Position numbers and translations under genes: made by a program. Source: Geoanaerobacter pelophilus (GTDB lineage: Bacteria; Desulfobacterota; Desulfuromonadia; Geobacterales; DSM-12255). Taken from it: a stretch of DNA of 64,000 nucleotides. Below are positions 26,554-35,183 of the stretch, in pieces. The notes under the pieces are model-generated. The model saw only the letters and a list, made by a program, of their open reading frames with translations. It was not told the DNA's origin and ran no database searches. The stretch is from assembly GCF_018476885.1 (NCBI RefSeq), contig NZ_JAHCVJ010000003.1, positions 186,001 to 250,000 on the forward strand. Reading direction: 5' to 3'. Positions within the stretch are counted from its first letter, which is position 1. Every line of letters begins with the position of its first letter.

Positions 26554-28962
26554 TCAATAAGTGTCAATCCGAACAGGAGGATATTTCCGTGAGTTATAGC
26601 TGCCGGTCAACGGGTTTACCGTGAGCTCAAGGCTGCCGTCAAGATCGGTCCGGTGCACCTGCGACCCTTGTTTTTTGAGATCAGCAACTGTCTCAGAAGC
26701 AGGAAGATGAAAATTATTGCCATAACCTGACGAGATGACGGCAAGCTGTGGTGAGGCCGCCTTTAAAAACGGGAGAGAACTTGAATTGCGGCTGCCATGA
26801 TGAGCTACCTTCAATACGGTGGACTGCAGCTTTTGTCGGCTGGTGAGCAGGTTCGCTTCAGATTCAAGGCCTGCGTCACCGGTCAACAGCAACGAGAAAC
26901 GGCCAAGAACCAAGCGAAATACTAAGGACTCTTCGTTGACATCCAGGTCATGGTAAGCAATGGCTTTACCGCTAGCGGCGGGTCGAGGTGGGGCAAGTGG
27001 CTCTATAATAGCCCCACCAGTGATGAAGGGCGACACGCTGCCATTTATGGTCCTTTTAATCACGCCTCGTGAGTCCAATACCGCTCTTAATTGCAGATAT
27101 GCCGGAGATTCGTAGGCATAGCCACTTTCCCAGAACTCGCTGACCCTGAAGTTTCTGGCTATGAACAGCAGTCCTTTGATATGGTCCGGATGAGGATGAC
27201 TGAGGACCATTCTATCAATCCTGTCAACACCTAAGCTCCAGAGTGCAGGAGCAATTAGCCTTTCACCGGCATCAAAACCATCTTCATATAGAGAGCCTCC
27301 AGCGTCAACCAGCATGGTGGACCCGTCCGGGAACCTGATAAAGGTGCTGTCACCATGGCCGACGCTTAAAAACATTACCTTAAGCTTGTCTTTATCCGCA
27401 GCTGAATCGCCAAATCTCACCCACACGGCCAACGATACGAGCACCAAACAGGCAGTCAACCTGTTTCTTCCGGTCTTAATAAGGGTGAAAACTGCCAGAA
27501 CGAGTACAGAAATGGCCACTTCCAATGCCGATGGGGTAAACCTTGGAAGTTGCGGAATACGATCGAGCCAGAACATTACCTGATTTGACAATGATACCAG
27601 TAGAGCGGCAAAAGCAAGCAGAGGTTGAGAAAATAACGGCATTAGAGGAGCGAGCAACAGTGCTGCGAAACCGGCAACAACAGCGCCGTAGCCGAGGAGC
27701 GGTACAGCAACAAAATTGCTCAATAGCCCGATCAACGAGACCCGATGAAAACTGTAGGCAACCGGCAACAGGGTTGCAGCTATTGCTGCAGCTGAGACTG
27801 CGCAGAACTGAAAGATCCGGAACCAAATGCCGGTCCGGACTCCGGGGTACCACCCCATCAAAAACGGAGCAATAACCAGGATTCCCCACAAGGCGAGAAA
27901 TGATAGTTGAAATGAAATATCAAAGAGCGTTTCAGGATTAACAGCCAGAATGACAAGTGCGGCCAGAGCAAGCATATTCACGGAATCGGTCTCACGTTCA
28001 AGAAGAAGAGCGAGAAAACAGGCGGAAAACATCAATACTGACCTGACCGTTGCCGGCGCGCAACCAGAAATTAGCAGATAGGAGACAATGAACGGAACTG
28101 TTGCCAACATCAATTTCCAACGAATATTGTAGAGCAGCAATCTGTCGCTTTGCCCGGCAATCAGCGCTAGCAACTGATAGATGACAAAGGCCATAATCCC
28201 CAGATGAAACCCTGAGATCGAGAGGATATGATTGACACCGGTTCGGGAATATAACTCTTCGATCTCAGTTGATACATATCCCCGTTCTCCAACCAACAAC
28301 GCTTTAAGCACTCCGGATTCAGGGGGCTGGACTGAAGAGTCGATGAAGCGGCACAGCCAACGCGCAGAGTCATCAATGCTACGTTGAAGCGGAAACCGTG
28401 CCTTCTCCTGCAGCAGTTCAAGACCAGCAGCATCAGCAAGATAACCGGTTACAAAGATCTCCTGCAAGGCGAGAAAACGACGGAAATCATACTCGCCCGG
28501 TATCCCGTAATTGCGGGGCTCGCGCAATCTCGTTGCCAATTTAATTCTGTCACCGGTCATGACCGACAGATCCCGCCCCACGACTGTTATCATGATACGG
28601 CCTGTTGTCTTAACACCATCAACGGACTCAGCTTCAAGAAAAATCCGGGTGGAGCGTTCTTTGAGTTGTGGTCTTTGGCAAATGACACCGACCACGACGA
28701 CAGGAGACTCGGAAAGCTTTCGCGAGATATGGTCTGCTGGAAATTGCGGTTTGATATGGGGAGTTACCGCTACGCTTCCCCATAACAGCGAAAGCAGGGA
28801 GATGCCGATAAACAGAAGGGGTCTACGCCGGAAAAGAATCCCGGCCAGTAGAGATAAAACAGCAGGTAGAATAATCCAGTAGGAAAGCGTGCTGCCCAAA
28901 TAACTGGTTGCACCGATGCCGAGCATCAGTGCAACCAGGGGTAGGAGCAGAGGCTTCTCCAT
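26554..28962 (-). CDS. comEC: DNA uptake channel ComEC/Rec2
   Basis: An 802-residue membrane protein that carries single-stranded DNA across the inner membrane in natural transformation. N-terminal helices and a DUF4131 region (1-180) are followed by the Competence domain (about 215-490; GVNHILSISGFHLGIMAF) with about ten membrane helices. A C-terminal metallo-beta-lactamase domain (about 530-790) carries LSVGHGDSTFIRFPDG and the metal motif SHPHPDHIKG. Length is typical. It starts 17 bases after the 402-residue periplasmic gene. The presence of comEC suggests, but does not prove, competence. Confidence 0.93.
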   Translation of the reverse strand: MEKPLLLPLVALMLGIGATSYLGSTLSYWIILPAVLSLLAGILFRRRPLLFIGISLLSLLWGSVAVTPHIKPQFPADHISRKLSESPVVVVGVICQRPQLKERSTRIFLEAESVDGVKTTGRIMITVVGRDLSVMTGDRIKLATRLREPRNYGIPGEYDFRRFLALQEIFVTGYLADAAGLELLQEKARFPLQRSIDDSARWLCRFIDSSVQPPESGVLKALLVGERGYVSTEIEELYSRTGVNHILSISGFHLGIMAFVIYQLLALIAGQSDRLLLYNIRWKLMLATVPFIVSYLLISGCAPATVRSVLMFSACFLALLLERETDSVNMLALAALVILAVNPETLFDISFQLSFLALWGILVIAPFLMGWYPGVRTGIWFRIFQFCAVSAAAIAATLLPVAYSFHRVSLIGLLSNFVAVPLLGYGAVVAGFAALLLAPLMPLFSQPLLAFAALLVSLSNQVMFWLDRIPQLPRFTPSALEVAISVLVLAVFTLIKTGRNRLTACLVLVSLAVWVRFGDSAADKDKLKVMFLSVGHGDSTFIRFPDGSTMLVDAGGSLYEDGFDAGERLIAPALWSLGVDRIDRMVLSHPHPDHIKGLLFIARNFRVSEFWESGYAYESPAYLQLRAVLDSRGVIKRTINGSVSPFITGGAIIEPLAPPRPAASGKAIAYHDLDVNEESLVFRLVLGRFSLLLTGDAGLESEANLLTSRQKLQSTVLKVAHHGSRNSSSLPFLKAASPQLAVISSGYGNNFHLPASETVADLKKQGSQVHRTDLDGSLELTVNPLTGSYNSRKYPPVRIDTY

Positions 28963-28979
28963 ATTGCTGAATCACAGTG

Positions 28980-30188
28980 TCACTTACGGCCAGCGAAACT
29001 TTTCTGAAATTGGGTAAGGAATCCTTGCATTTCGGCATAGGTCACAGCAGCTCTCGGGTCACCGGTTATGCCAGCCAAACTCATGTATGTCTCAGGTGAT
29101 GACTTTTTGGCTTGGATTTCCAGGGCATCGATCCCGCCATATGCAGGGATCTTAACTCTAAGATTATGTTTACCGTCCGATAAACGCTGCAAACCCAGGT
29201 CAGCCCAATTCAAGGAAGAGGTAGCATCAATTTTTACCGGATTGCCATCAATGGTACCGGTAAACGGTTTCCCCATGCACCTGAGTTTGAGGTCGTAAAC
29301 TCCGCTCTGAGGCAGGGTAAAGGGGATGTCAAGTTCAGCGCTCATGTTACCTGAACTTACCCAGTGTTTAGCGGAAAACTTGCCGTAATAGCGGATGTCA
29401 GATAATTTCAGGGATGTCGGCAACCCCTGCATTTCAGAGACAATGATCGAAATTGGCTTTACTTTATCGTCAGCAGGAAGTTTCTCTTCCAGCCCAAGAA
29501 GAGAAGCAGCCACAAATGCCACGGTTCCTTTGGTCAGAGGCTCACTGAATCGCCAGCCATCCAACGGTTCTAATGGCGTAAAATCAGGGGCTTTAAAAAC
29601 AATGTAGTCAAGCCCACCTTCCGGTGGTAATGTTACTTCAAGTTCCAACTCCCCTGGTTGAAGCGTAATAGAGGCTATTTTTGTCAGGGTAAGCGCGCCA
29701 CTGGAGTCGGCCTTATACTCCTTATCCCCGATTTTCCAGAGCTGTCCGTCACCTTTGGCCATCGCGCTGACCAGATAATCGCCTGCGAGTGGAATAAACA
29801 CCTTAAGATTGACTTTAGCCGGGGTGGTCGTTCCTCCCAACCACGCCTCGCCGCTGTAAGCACCGAAAAGTTCATTTTTCCGAACAACTACTTTGTCAGT
29901 TTTCGAGTTGTAGCTTTTCTCAGCCTCAAACTTGAAGGTCCTGCGGCCATCAAGCACCTGCAGATAATCCCTGTCCTTCGGCTCCTTTGCGAGCCCGCCA
30001 CCCCAACCAAAAAACTGTACCAACTCACGTGCAAAATCACCCTGTTTCATAACTTCATTAGGTGATGGCTTGGGGACCGGCACAGCAACTTTATCAGCCT
30101 GCTCCTTGGTTGCTTCATTCTTGTCTGCAGCCACGGCCAATGATGATAAAAAGACCACCAGAACAATAATTACGAAACTAAATCGCAT
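28980..30188 (-). CDS. periplasmic protein with two carbohydrate-binding-like beta modules
   Basis: A 402-residue exported protein. A signal peptide (1-20, ending LAVAA) is followed by a Pro/Lys linker and two related beta-rich segments (about 85-190 and 255-365). Each follows the course of a carbohydrate-binding module: 'FGAYSGEAWLGGT' then 'AGDYLVSAMAKGDGQL' in the first, 'YGKFSAKHWVSSG' then 'SGVYDLKLRCMGKPF' in the second. Each ends in a GGxDxxxx(K/Q)A motif (GGLDYIVFKAPD and GGIDALEIQAKK). I know no characterised family. It is the first gene of a probable operon with comEC. Confidence 0.6.
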   Translation of the reverse strand: MRFSFVIIVLVVFLSSLAVAADKNEATKEQADKVAVPVPKPSPNEVMKQGDFARELVQFFGWGGGLAKEPKDRDYLQVLDGRRTFKFEAEKSYNSKTDKVVVRKNELFGAYSGEAWLGGTTTPAKVNLKVFIPLAGDYLVSAMAKGDGQLWKIGDKEYKADSSGALTLTKIASITLQPGELELEVTLPPEGGLDYIVFKAPDFTPLEPLDGWRFSEPLTKGTVAFVAASLLGLEEKLPADDKVKPISIIVSEMQGLPTSLKLSDIRYYGKFSAKHWVSSGNMSAELDIPFTLPQSGVYDLKLRCMGKPFTGTIDGNPVKIDATSSLNWADLGLQRLSDGKHNLRVKIPAYGGIDALEIQAKKSSPETYMSLAGITGDPRAAVTYAEMQGFLTQFQKSFAGRK

Positions 30189-30262
30189 ATAGAACTCTCC
30201 TTATCCCGAAAAAACATGCTGAGCGTTTATATCATACCGTGATGATTGTAGCAATTTGAAGT

Positions 30263-30297
30263 CAAAAAAAACAGCGACCGCATTGTAGCCGCTGTTA
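30263..30297 (-). terminator. terminator of the NtrC-type regulator gene
   Basis: AACAGCG pairs with CGCTGTT (30270-30296) and, on the minus strand, is followed by a run of seven to eight T. It sits 37 bases after the stop codon at 30334. Confidence 0.75.
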
Positions 30298-30333
30298 AAA
30301 GATCAATTGAAATGATTCAAAAGGATTGGTGCG

Positions 30334-31788
30334 TTATGAGTCCGGGCTGCCGATTTTATACCGGTCAATCCTGTCTCGCAGAGTGTTACGGCTTATTCCC
30401 AGCAGCTTGGCGGCAACGACCTGGTTGTTACTGGTCTTCTGCATCGCCATATGAATAAGTGCTTTTTCAAGCCCCATATTTATATTTTCATAAATTGCGC
30501 CTTTGTTCTTGGCACAAAGCCCTTCAAAGACAGGTTCAAGCATGCTCCAGAAAACAGCATAATAGTCTTCACCGACCATATCCAGATCTATTTCCTTCAT
30601 GCCTGATCGGGCTTCGAGCAAGGCGTCGAAGTCTGTAGGAAGCAGCACATCACCCTTACAGAGCACTGTCGCAGAGTTAATCACATTCTTTAGTTCGCGG
30701 ATATTGCCTTCCCATGGGTGGCTGAGCAGCATTTCCTGCGCTTCAGGCGCTATTCCCTTAATTTTTTTACCGTATTTATGGGAAAACCTTCGAATAAAAA
30801 GATCGATCAAAAGAGGGATATCTTCCATTCTGTCCCGAAGCGCCGGCAGATAAAAGGACACAACCCGCAGTCGATAGAAAAGGTCGAGTCGAAAAGTCTT
30901 CTCTTTCACCAGTTGCAACAGTGATTTGTTGGTGGCGGCAATCACCCTCACGTCAACCTTTATCGTCTCATTGCCTCCAACCCGCTCAAATTCCTGGTTT
31001 TCAAGCACCCTGAGCAGCTTGCCCTGATTCGCCATACTCATTTCGCCGATTTCGTCGAGGAAAATTGTGCCGCCGTTGCATTGCTCGAATTTCCCGATCC
31101 GGCGGGTGTGCGCGTCGGTAAAGGCACCTTTTTCATGACCAAAAAGTTCACTCTCCAGAAGTGTTTCAGGCAAGGCAGCACAGTTTACAGCAAGAAACGG
31201 CCGATTTTTCCGTTTGGAGTAATTATAGACAGCGCGGGCCAGCAGTTCCTTACCAGTGCCGCTTTCTCCCTGGATCAGAGCGGTAGCATCGGAATCTGCC
31301 ACCTTGCCGACCATCTTCCAAATCTCTATCATTTCCGGCGCTGATCCAATCATGATATCTTCGTCCAGCGCCTCTTTGTTGACCGGCTCTCTTTCCTTGG
31401 TAAAACGGACTTTTCTGTTTAGCAGATTGCACTCCAGTGCTTTCTGCACTGTGGTTTTCATCTTTCTGAAATCAAATGGCTTTGTTACATAATCGTAGGC
31501 GCCGTACTTCATCGCCTCAATGGCATTTTGGGTTGTATTATGAGCAGTTGCCATTATTACAGACAACCCCGGATCAATTTTCTTTATCTGCTGCAGCACT
31601 TCAAATCCGGATTTATTGGGTAGATTAATATCTATGATGGCAACGCTGGGATGTTCGGTCAGGATACATTTGATTGCCGACTCACTGTCTGTTTCGAGAT
31701 ATATATGAAGATCATCGCTCGCAAGATTGGTTTTAAGCATCTGTAAAATAGCTACATCGTCATCAAGAATAATTACGCCGTGCTTCAT
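30334..31788 (-). CDS. sigma-54-dependent response regulator (NtrC type)
   Basis: A 484-residue transcription activator. The receiver domain (1-120) has phosphoacceptor aspartate 53 (IIDINLP). The AAA+ domain (about 148-380) has Walker A GESGTGKE, the sigma-54 contact loop GAFTDA, and FLDEIGEMS. A Fis-type helix-turn-helix (about 445-478; AAKLLGISRNTLRDRI) follows a linker. It activates RpoN promoters such as those at 3.08, 39.06 and 44.76 kb in principle, but which promoters it serves is unknown. The partner histidine kinase is not adjacent. Confidence 0.93.
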   Translation of the reverse strand: MKHGVIILDDDVAILQMLKTNLASDDLHIYLETDSESAIKCILTEHPSVAIIDINLPNKSGFEVLQQIKKIDPGLSVIMATAHNTTQNAIEAMKYGAYDYVTKPFDFRKMKTTVQKALECNLLNRKVRFTKEREPVNKEALDEDIMIGSAPEMIEIWKMVGKVADSDATALIQGESGTGKELLARAVYNYSKRKNRPFLAVNCAALPETLLESELFGHEKGAFTDAHTRRIGKFEQCNGGTIFLDEIGEMSMANQGKLLRVLENQEFERVGGNETIKVDVRVIAATNKSLLQLVKEKTFRLDLFYRLRVVSFYLPALRDRMEDIPLLIDLFIRRFSHKYGKKIKGIAPEAQEMLLSHPWEGNIRELKNVINSATVLCKGDVLLPTDFDALLEARSGMKEIDLDMVGEDYYAVFWSMLEPVFEGLCAKNKGAIYENINMGLEKALIHMAMQKTSNNQVVAAKLLGISRNTLRDRIDRYKIGSPDS

Positions 31789-31856
31789 TTGTCCCCTCCA
31801 ATATCATAAATAAATAGTTGTTGCGTATATCGGCTTTGCACTGTTCAACTTTAGGA

Positions 31857-31889
31857 CAAAAAAAAGCTGCCTGAAATATCAGGCAGCCG
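31857..31889 (-). terminator. terminator of the fbp operon
   Basis: GGCTGCCTGA pairs with TCAGGCAGCT (31865-31889) and on the minus strand runs into eight T. It ends the transcript of fbp and the acidic small gene. Confidence 0.9.
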
Positions 31890-31914
31890 GGTTAGTCACT
31901 GAGCATGAAACGTA

Positions 31915-32181
31915 CTAGAGGTCATCATCTTCCTCACCATATTCATCAACACCATAGGATTCATCATAACCAAGGTCTCCGGCACCTTCAACATCATCGA
32001 GTTCCTCGGCAAAGAACTGTTCCGGTGTCCGATCATCACCTTCATGAATAGCCTCAAACTTAGCAAGAATATCCCCTTTGGTGCAATAACGACCGGTCCT
32101 GTGGCTGCATACGTCAAGATCACAAATATCGAATAGCTGAATTTCACTGCAAAGTCTCTGCGGTTTTTCCTGCTGATCCAT
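31915..32181 (-). CDS. acidic small protein, conserved-looking hypothetical
   Basis: An 88-residue protein starting MDQQEKPQRL. The N-terminal half contains a Cys/His cluster: CDLDVCSHRTGRYC near residues 20-33, which could hold a metal. The C-terminal third is very acidic, ending YGEEDDDL. The ATG at 32181 has GGAG 6 bases upstream, better than the in-frame ATG 12 bases earlier. It begins 23 bases after fbp and shares its terminator. An overlapping open frame (31896-32147) on the same strand is a shadow. Function unknown. Confidence 0.65.
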   Translation of the reverse strand: MDQQEKPQRLCSEIQLFDICDLDVCSHRTGRYCTKGDILAKFEAIHEGDDRTPEQFFAEELDDVEGAGDLGYDESYGVDEYGEEDDDL

Positions 32182-32204
32182 GAACATCTCCATTTAAAAT
32201 AGAA

Positions 32205-33152
32205 CTATTTGACCTTATTATTCAGAAAATCCTTGGCTTTTTCAACGTCATCACGGCAACCGATATATACTGGAGCCCGGTGATCAAGGCTTTCAGGTTG
32301 AATGTCGAGGATATCTATTACCCCATTGCTGGCGGCACCACCAGCCTGCTCAATAAGATACGCCATGGGATTAAGCTCAAAAAGCAGGCGAAGTTTGCCT
32401 TTAGGAGATCCTTGAAGAGCTGGGTACATGAATATCCCTTTACCCTTCATTAACACCTGGTTTATATCCGGAACAAACCCACCGGAATACCTGAGTTTGC
32501 ACCCTTTATCCTCAAGAAACCTGATGAACTTCTCGTTCTCGGGGGTATATTTATTGCGCAATCCACCAGGCGAGTAGATATCACCCGCAGGTTTCATGGT
32601 CACATTCTCACGAGTCAGCGTAAACTCCATCAACTGGTTCAGAGTAAACTCGTAAACCCCTTTGCCGACCGAATAAACCAGAGAAACTCTCGGCCCGTAA
32701 AGAACATACATTGCAGCAACCTGGTTTCTTCCGGGCTGCAGGAGGTCACTTCCTTTGTAAATTGATACGATGGTCCCGACCGCCAGATTCACGTCTACAA
32801 GAGATGAACCATCCAAGGGATCATAAGCCACTGAGTAAAGGCCATCTGCTGCTGCTTGCGCCTGATAGATCTCATCCATCTCCTCAGATGCGATATTGCA
32901 GACAACGCCGGTATGGATAAGTCGTTTTTTCAATATCCGGTCAGAAAGAACATCAAGGGCAAGCTGTTCTTCACCATAGAGGTTTGAGGTTCCTGCCACA
33001 CCAAGGTCACCGGTGCGCACTGCATTAATCACATATTTACAGGCTTCGGCTATCTCGCAAATTACGTGTATAAGATTTTCACAAATATCCTGTTCGCGGA
33101 GATGCCTGCGGAGGTCGATCTGAAACTTGGTTTTTCCTGGTTCACTGTACAT
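32205..33152 (-). CDS. fbp: fructose-1,6-bisphosphatase, class I
   Basis: A 315-residue gluconeogenic enzyme that hydrolyses fructose-1,6-bisphosphate to fructose-6-phosphate. The metal-binding motif YDPLDGSSLVDVNLAVGTI (near residues 108-126) and the acidic ASEEMDEI are present, as is PSGGVPDINQ-like 'GGFVPDINQVLMKG' near 220. The start at 33152 is preferred because GGAGGG lies 10 bases upstream; an ATG 9 bases earlier abuts that site. It is divergent from ctpA and leads an operon with the acidic small gene. Confidence 0.93.
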   Translation of the reverse strand: MYSEPGKTKFQIDLRRHLREQDICENLIHVICEIAEACKYVINAVRTGDLGVAGTSNLYGEEQLALDVLSDRILKKRLIHTGVVCNIASEEMDEIYQAQAAADGLYSVAYDPLDGSSLVDVNLAVGTIVSIYKGSDLLQPGRNQVAAMYVLYGPRVSLVYSVGKGVYEFTLNQLMEFTLTRENVTMKPAGDIYSPGGLRNKYTPENEKFIRFLEDKGCKLRYSGGFVPDINQVLMKGKGIFMYPALQGSPKGKLRLLFELNPMAYLIEQAGGAASNGVIDILDIQPESLDHRAPVYIGCRDDVEKAKDFLNNKVK

Positions 33153-33300
33153 TTTAAACATCCCTCCAGAAAAGATTGATTCAAAAGAATTGGCAAAGAT
33201 TAAAACATATCAAGTTGCATGGCAAGTGAAAAGTACCGCCCAAATGCGCCAATATCCGGCACTTCGACCCATTTGCAGAGATAGGACCAGAATCGAATGC

Positions 33301-33329
33301 TTGACAAAAAATCCTTTTCGGCTTGAAAT
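33301..33329 (+). promoter_or_regulatory. sigma-70 promoter of ctpA
   Basis: TTGACA (33301-33306), 17-base spacer, TGAAAT (33324-33329), 33 bases before the ctpA start codon; GGAGGG at 33345-33350 is the ribosome binding site. Confidence 0.55.
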
Positions 33330-33361
33330 GGTAAAATTATTTTTGGAGGGTCTCCTTTTTC

Positions 33362-34702
33362 ATGAAAAAAAAGCTGTTAATCATCTTGTCTGCCATAGTA
33401 GTGATGGTGGTTATTTGTGTCGTGTTCCTCGGTTTTTATCTTGCTAAAAGTTCAGGTCATGCCACTGAGCAGGAAAACATCAGACTGATCAAAGAAGTCA
33501 TATCGATTGTAAAGAAAGAGTATGTTGAGGAAGTTGAGACCAAGAAGCTTCTGCAGAGCGCAATTACCGGCATGCTCTCCTCTCTTGACCCTCATAGTGC
33601 CTACATGCCCTCCGACTCTTTTAAAGAGATGAAAGTCCAGATGTCGGGATCTTTTGGCGGTATCGGCATAGAAATATCTATTAAAGACAATAAACTAACC
33701 ATTATAGCCCCAATAGAAGACACCCCGGGCTACAAAGCCGGTCTCAAGGCTAACGATCATATCTGGAAAATTAATGACAAATATACTAAAGGCATGTCAA
33801 TCAATGACGCCGTAAGCATGATGCGTGGAGAAAAAGGAACAAAAGTTACCCTTACCATACTGAGAGATGGCAATGGCACTCCAGTCACCTACCCTATCAT
33901 TAGAGATATCATTCAGACAAAAAGCCTTAAATCTCGTTCTATTGATACCGGCATAGGATATATCAGAATTGGCCATTTCCAGGAAACTACCGGGGCTGAG
34001 TTTGCAAAATCGCTTAAGACGTTGAAGGAACAGAATGGCGGTGCAATAAAGAGCCTTATCATTGATCTGCGTAATAACCCCGGCGGTCTCCTCAATCAGG
34101 CAGTTGAGGTGGCAAACTGCTTTATCGGTGAAGGATTCAGCAACGGTTTGGTCGTTTATACCGAGGGGAGAGAACCGTCCGCAAAGATGAAACTCTCCAC
34201 TAAGATCGGCGATAAGGAACCGCACTATCCGATCGTGGTTTTGGTGAACGGAGGCAGCGCCAGCGCTTCGGAAATCCTGGCAGGGGCTCTGCAGGATCAT
34301 AAACGAGCCATTATTCTGGGCACCCAAACATTCGGCAAAGGATCGGTGCAGTCTGTTATGCCACTGCGCGACAATGCCGGACTTAAACTTACCACAGCCA
34401 GGTATTTCACCCCGAGTGGGCGATCAATCCAGGCAAAAGGAATAACCCCGGATATCATTGTCAATCGCTTGGCTCCTCAGGGACAGAAACCTTCTCCGGA
34501 AAAAGACATAAAAGAGAACGACCTTAAAGGAAGACTCAATCCTTCTACCAATAAAAGTATTGAAGAGAAAAAGGCAGTTCCAGAAAAGCCCGCTGCCATT
34601 AAAACCGATGAAGAGCTTAAGAATGACCACCAGCTTGCAAGGGCCGTGGAACTGCTTAAAGGACTGGAAGTTATGAGTAGCAGGGTGACTCCTGCCAAGT
34701 AG
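33362..34702 (+). CDS. ctpA: carboxy-terminal processing protease CtpA (S41)
   Basis: A 446-residue periplasmic protease. One N-terminal membrane helix (about 4-28) is followed by a helical segment, a PDZ domain (about 85-165; GIGIEISIKDNKLTIIAPIEDTPGYKAG) and the S41 protease domain (about 190-370). The catalytic serine lies in GGSASASEILAGALQDHK and the lysine in FGKGSVQ. It trims C-termini of exported substrates. The last 70 residues are Lys/Pro-rich. A strong GGAGGG ribosome binding site precedes the ATG. Confidence 0.95.
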   Translation: MKKKLLIILSAIVVMVVICVVFLGFYLAKSSGHATEQENIRLIKEVISIVKKEYVEEVETKKLLQSAITGMLSSLDPHSAYMPSDSFKEMKVQMSGSFGGIGIEISIKDNKLTIIAPIEDTPGYKAGLKANDHIWKINDKYTKGMSINDAVSMMRGEKGTKVTLTILRDGNGTPVTYPIIRDIIQTKSLKSRSIDTGIGYIRIGHFQETTGAEFAKSLKTLKEQNGGAIKSLIIDLRNNPGGLLNQAVEVANCFIGEGFSNGLVVYTEGREPSAKMKLSTKIGDKEPHYPIVVLVNGGSASASEILAGALQDHKRAIILGTQTFGKGSVQSVMPLRDNAGLKLTTARYFTPSGRSIQAKGITPDIIVNRLAPQGQKPSPEKDIKENDLKGRLNPSTNKSIEEKKAVPEKPAAIKTDEELKNDHQLARAVELLKGLEVMSSRVTPAK

Positions 34703-34771
34703 TGTAGAGGTGGCAAGCAACTCGTCGATAACACGCAGTGAACAAGCCTGTTTAAATTTTGTACTGAATCA

Positions 34772-34804
34772 AACTGAGCTGACGTTCTCAACATTAGCTC
34801 AGTT
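34772..34804. repeat. inverted repeat after ctpA
   Basis: AACTGAGCT and AGCTCAGTT form a perfect 9-bp stem around a 15-base loop, 70 bases after ctpA. There is no T-run, so it could be an mRNA 3' structure or a protein-binding site. Confidence 0.5.
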
Positions 34805-34861
34805 GACCAATTAGTTCATATCATTCAACAACCTACCGTGACAGTCCCCCACCGACATATT

Positions 34862-34878
34862 TTGGCATTACTATTGAA
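34862..34878 (+). promoter_or_regulatory. weak sigma-54-like promoter of candidate RNA B
   Basis: TTGGCATTACTATTGAA has a good -24 box and the exact 10-base spacing, but -12 reads GA in place of GC. Confidence 0.3.
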
Positions 34879-34888
34879 AGTACATATA

Positions 34889-34989
34889 TACAAAGAGCAC
34901 GCTCTCAACAAACTCAATGATCAGCATGCGGCCAGCGGGCTCGCATGATTAATAGGGGAGAGTCCCCTCCTCTCTCCCCTATCTTTTTT
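34889..34989 (+). ncRNA. candidate small RNA B with TCCCCTCCT terminator loop
   Basis: A gene-free stretch between ctpA and the gspA gene. A perfect 11-bp terminator (ATAGGGGAGAG 34952-34962 with CTCTCCCCTAT 34972-34982) is followed by six T. Its 9-base loop is TCCCCTCCT, identical to the loop of candidate C at 39.13 kb. Upstream is a second hairpin (CATGCG/CGCATG within 34925-34950). The 5' end is predicted from a weak -24/-12 element and is uncertain. The terminator is about 250 bases from ctpA, so it is unlikely to be merely the ctpA terminator. Confidence 0.45.
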
Positions 34990-35014
34990 GATATCATACG
35001 AAGAACCATCATAT

Positions 35015-35056
35015 AATAGCAAAAGGCCGGCAGTGTAACTCCGGCCTTTTGCTATT
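35015..35056. terminator. perfect 16-bp hairpin, probable bidirectional terminator
   Basis: AATAGCAAAAGGCCGG pairs exactly with CCGGCCTTTTGCTATT around a 10-base loop. Nothing on the minus strand nearby needs it, so it may back up the RNA B terminator or insulate gspA. Confidence 0.6.
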
Positions 35057-35183
35057 CTTGCTCAACCCCATCATCTCACCACTTAAATTCAGATATTTCC
35101 ACAGTTACTTGATAAATAAGAAGCATTGTGAAATAGTGTACTCTTATTAGACTTCAATAGCGGTGAGGGGATCAACTATCCCA

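Noticed and set aside
31896-32147. 83-residue minus-strand frame
   Set aside because: It overlaps in another frame the 88-residue acidic gene, which has a proper ribosome binding site and a Cys/His cluster.
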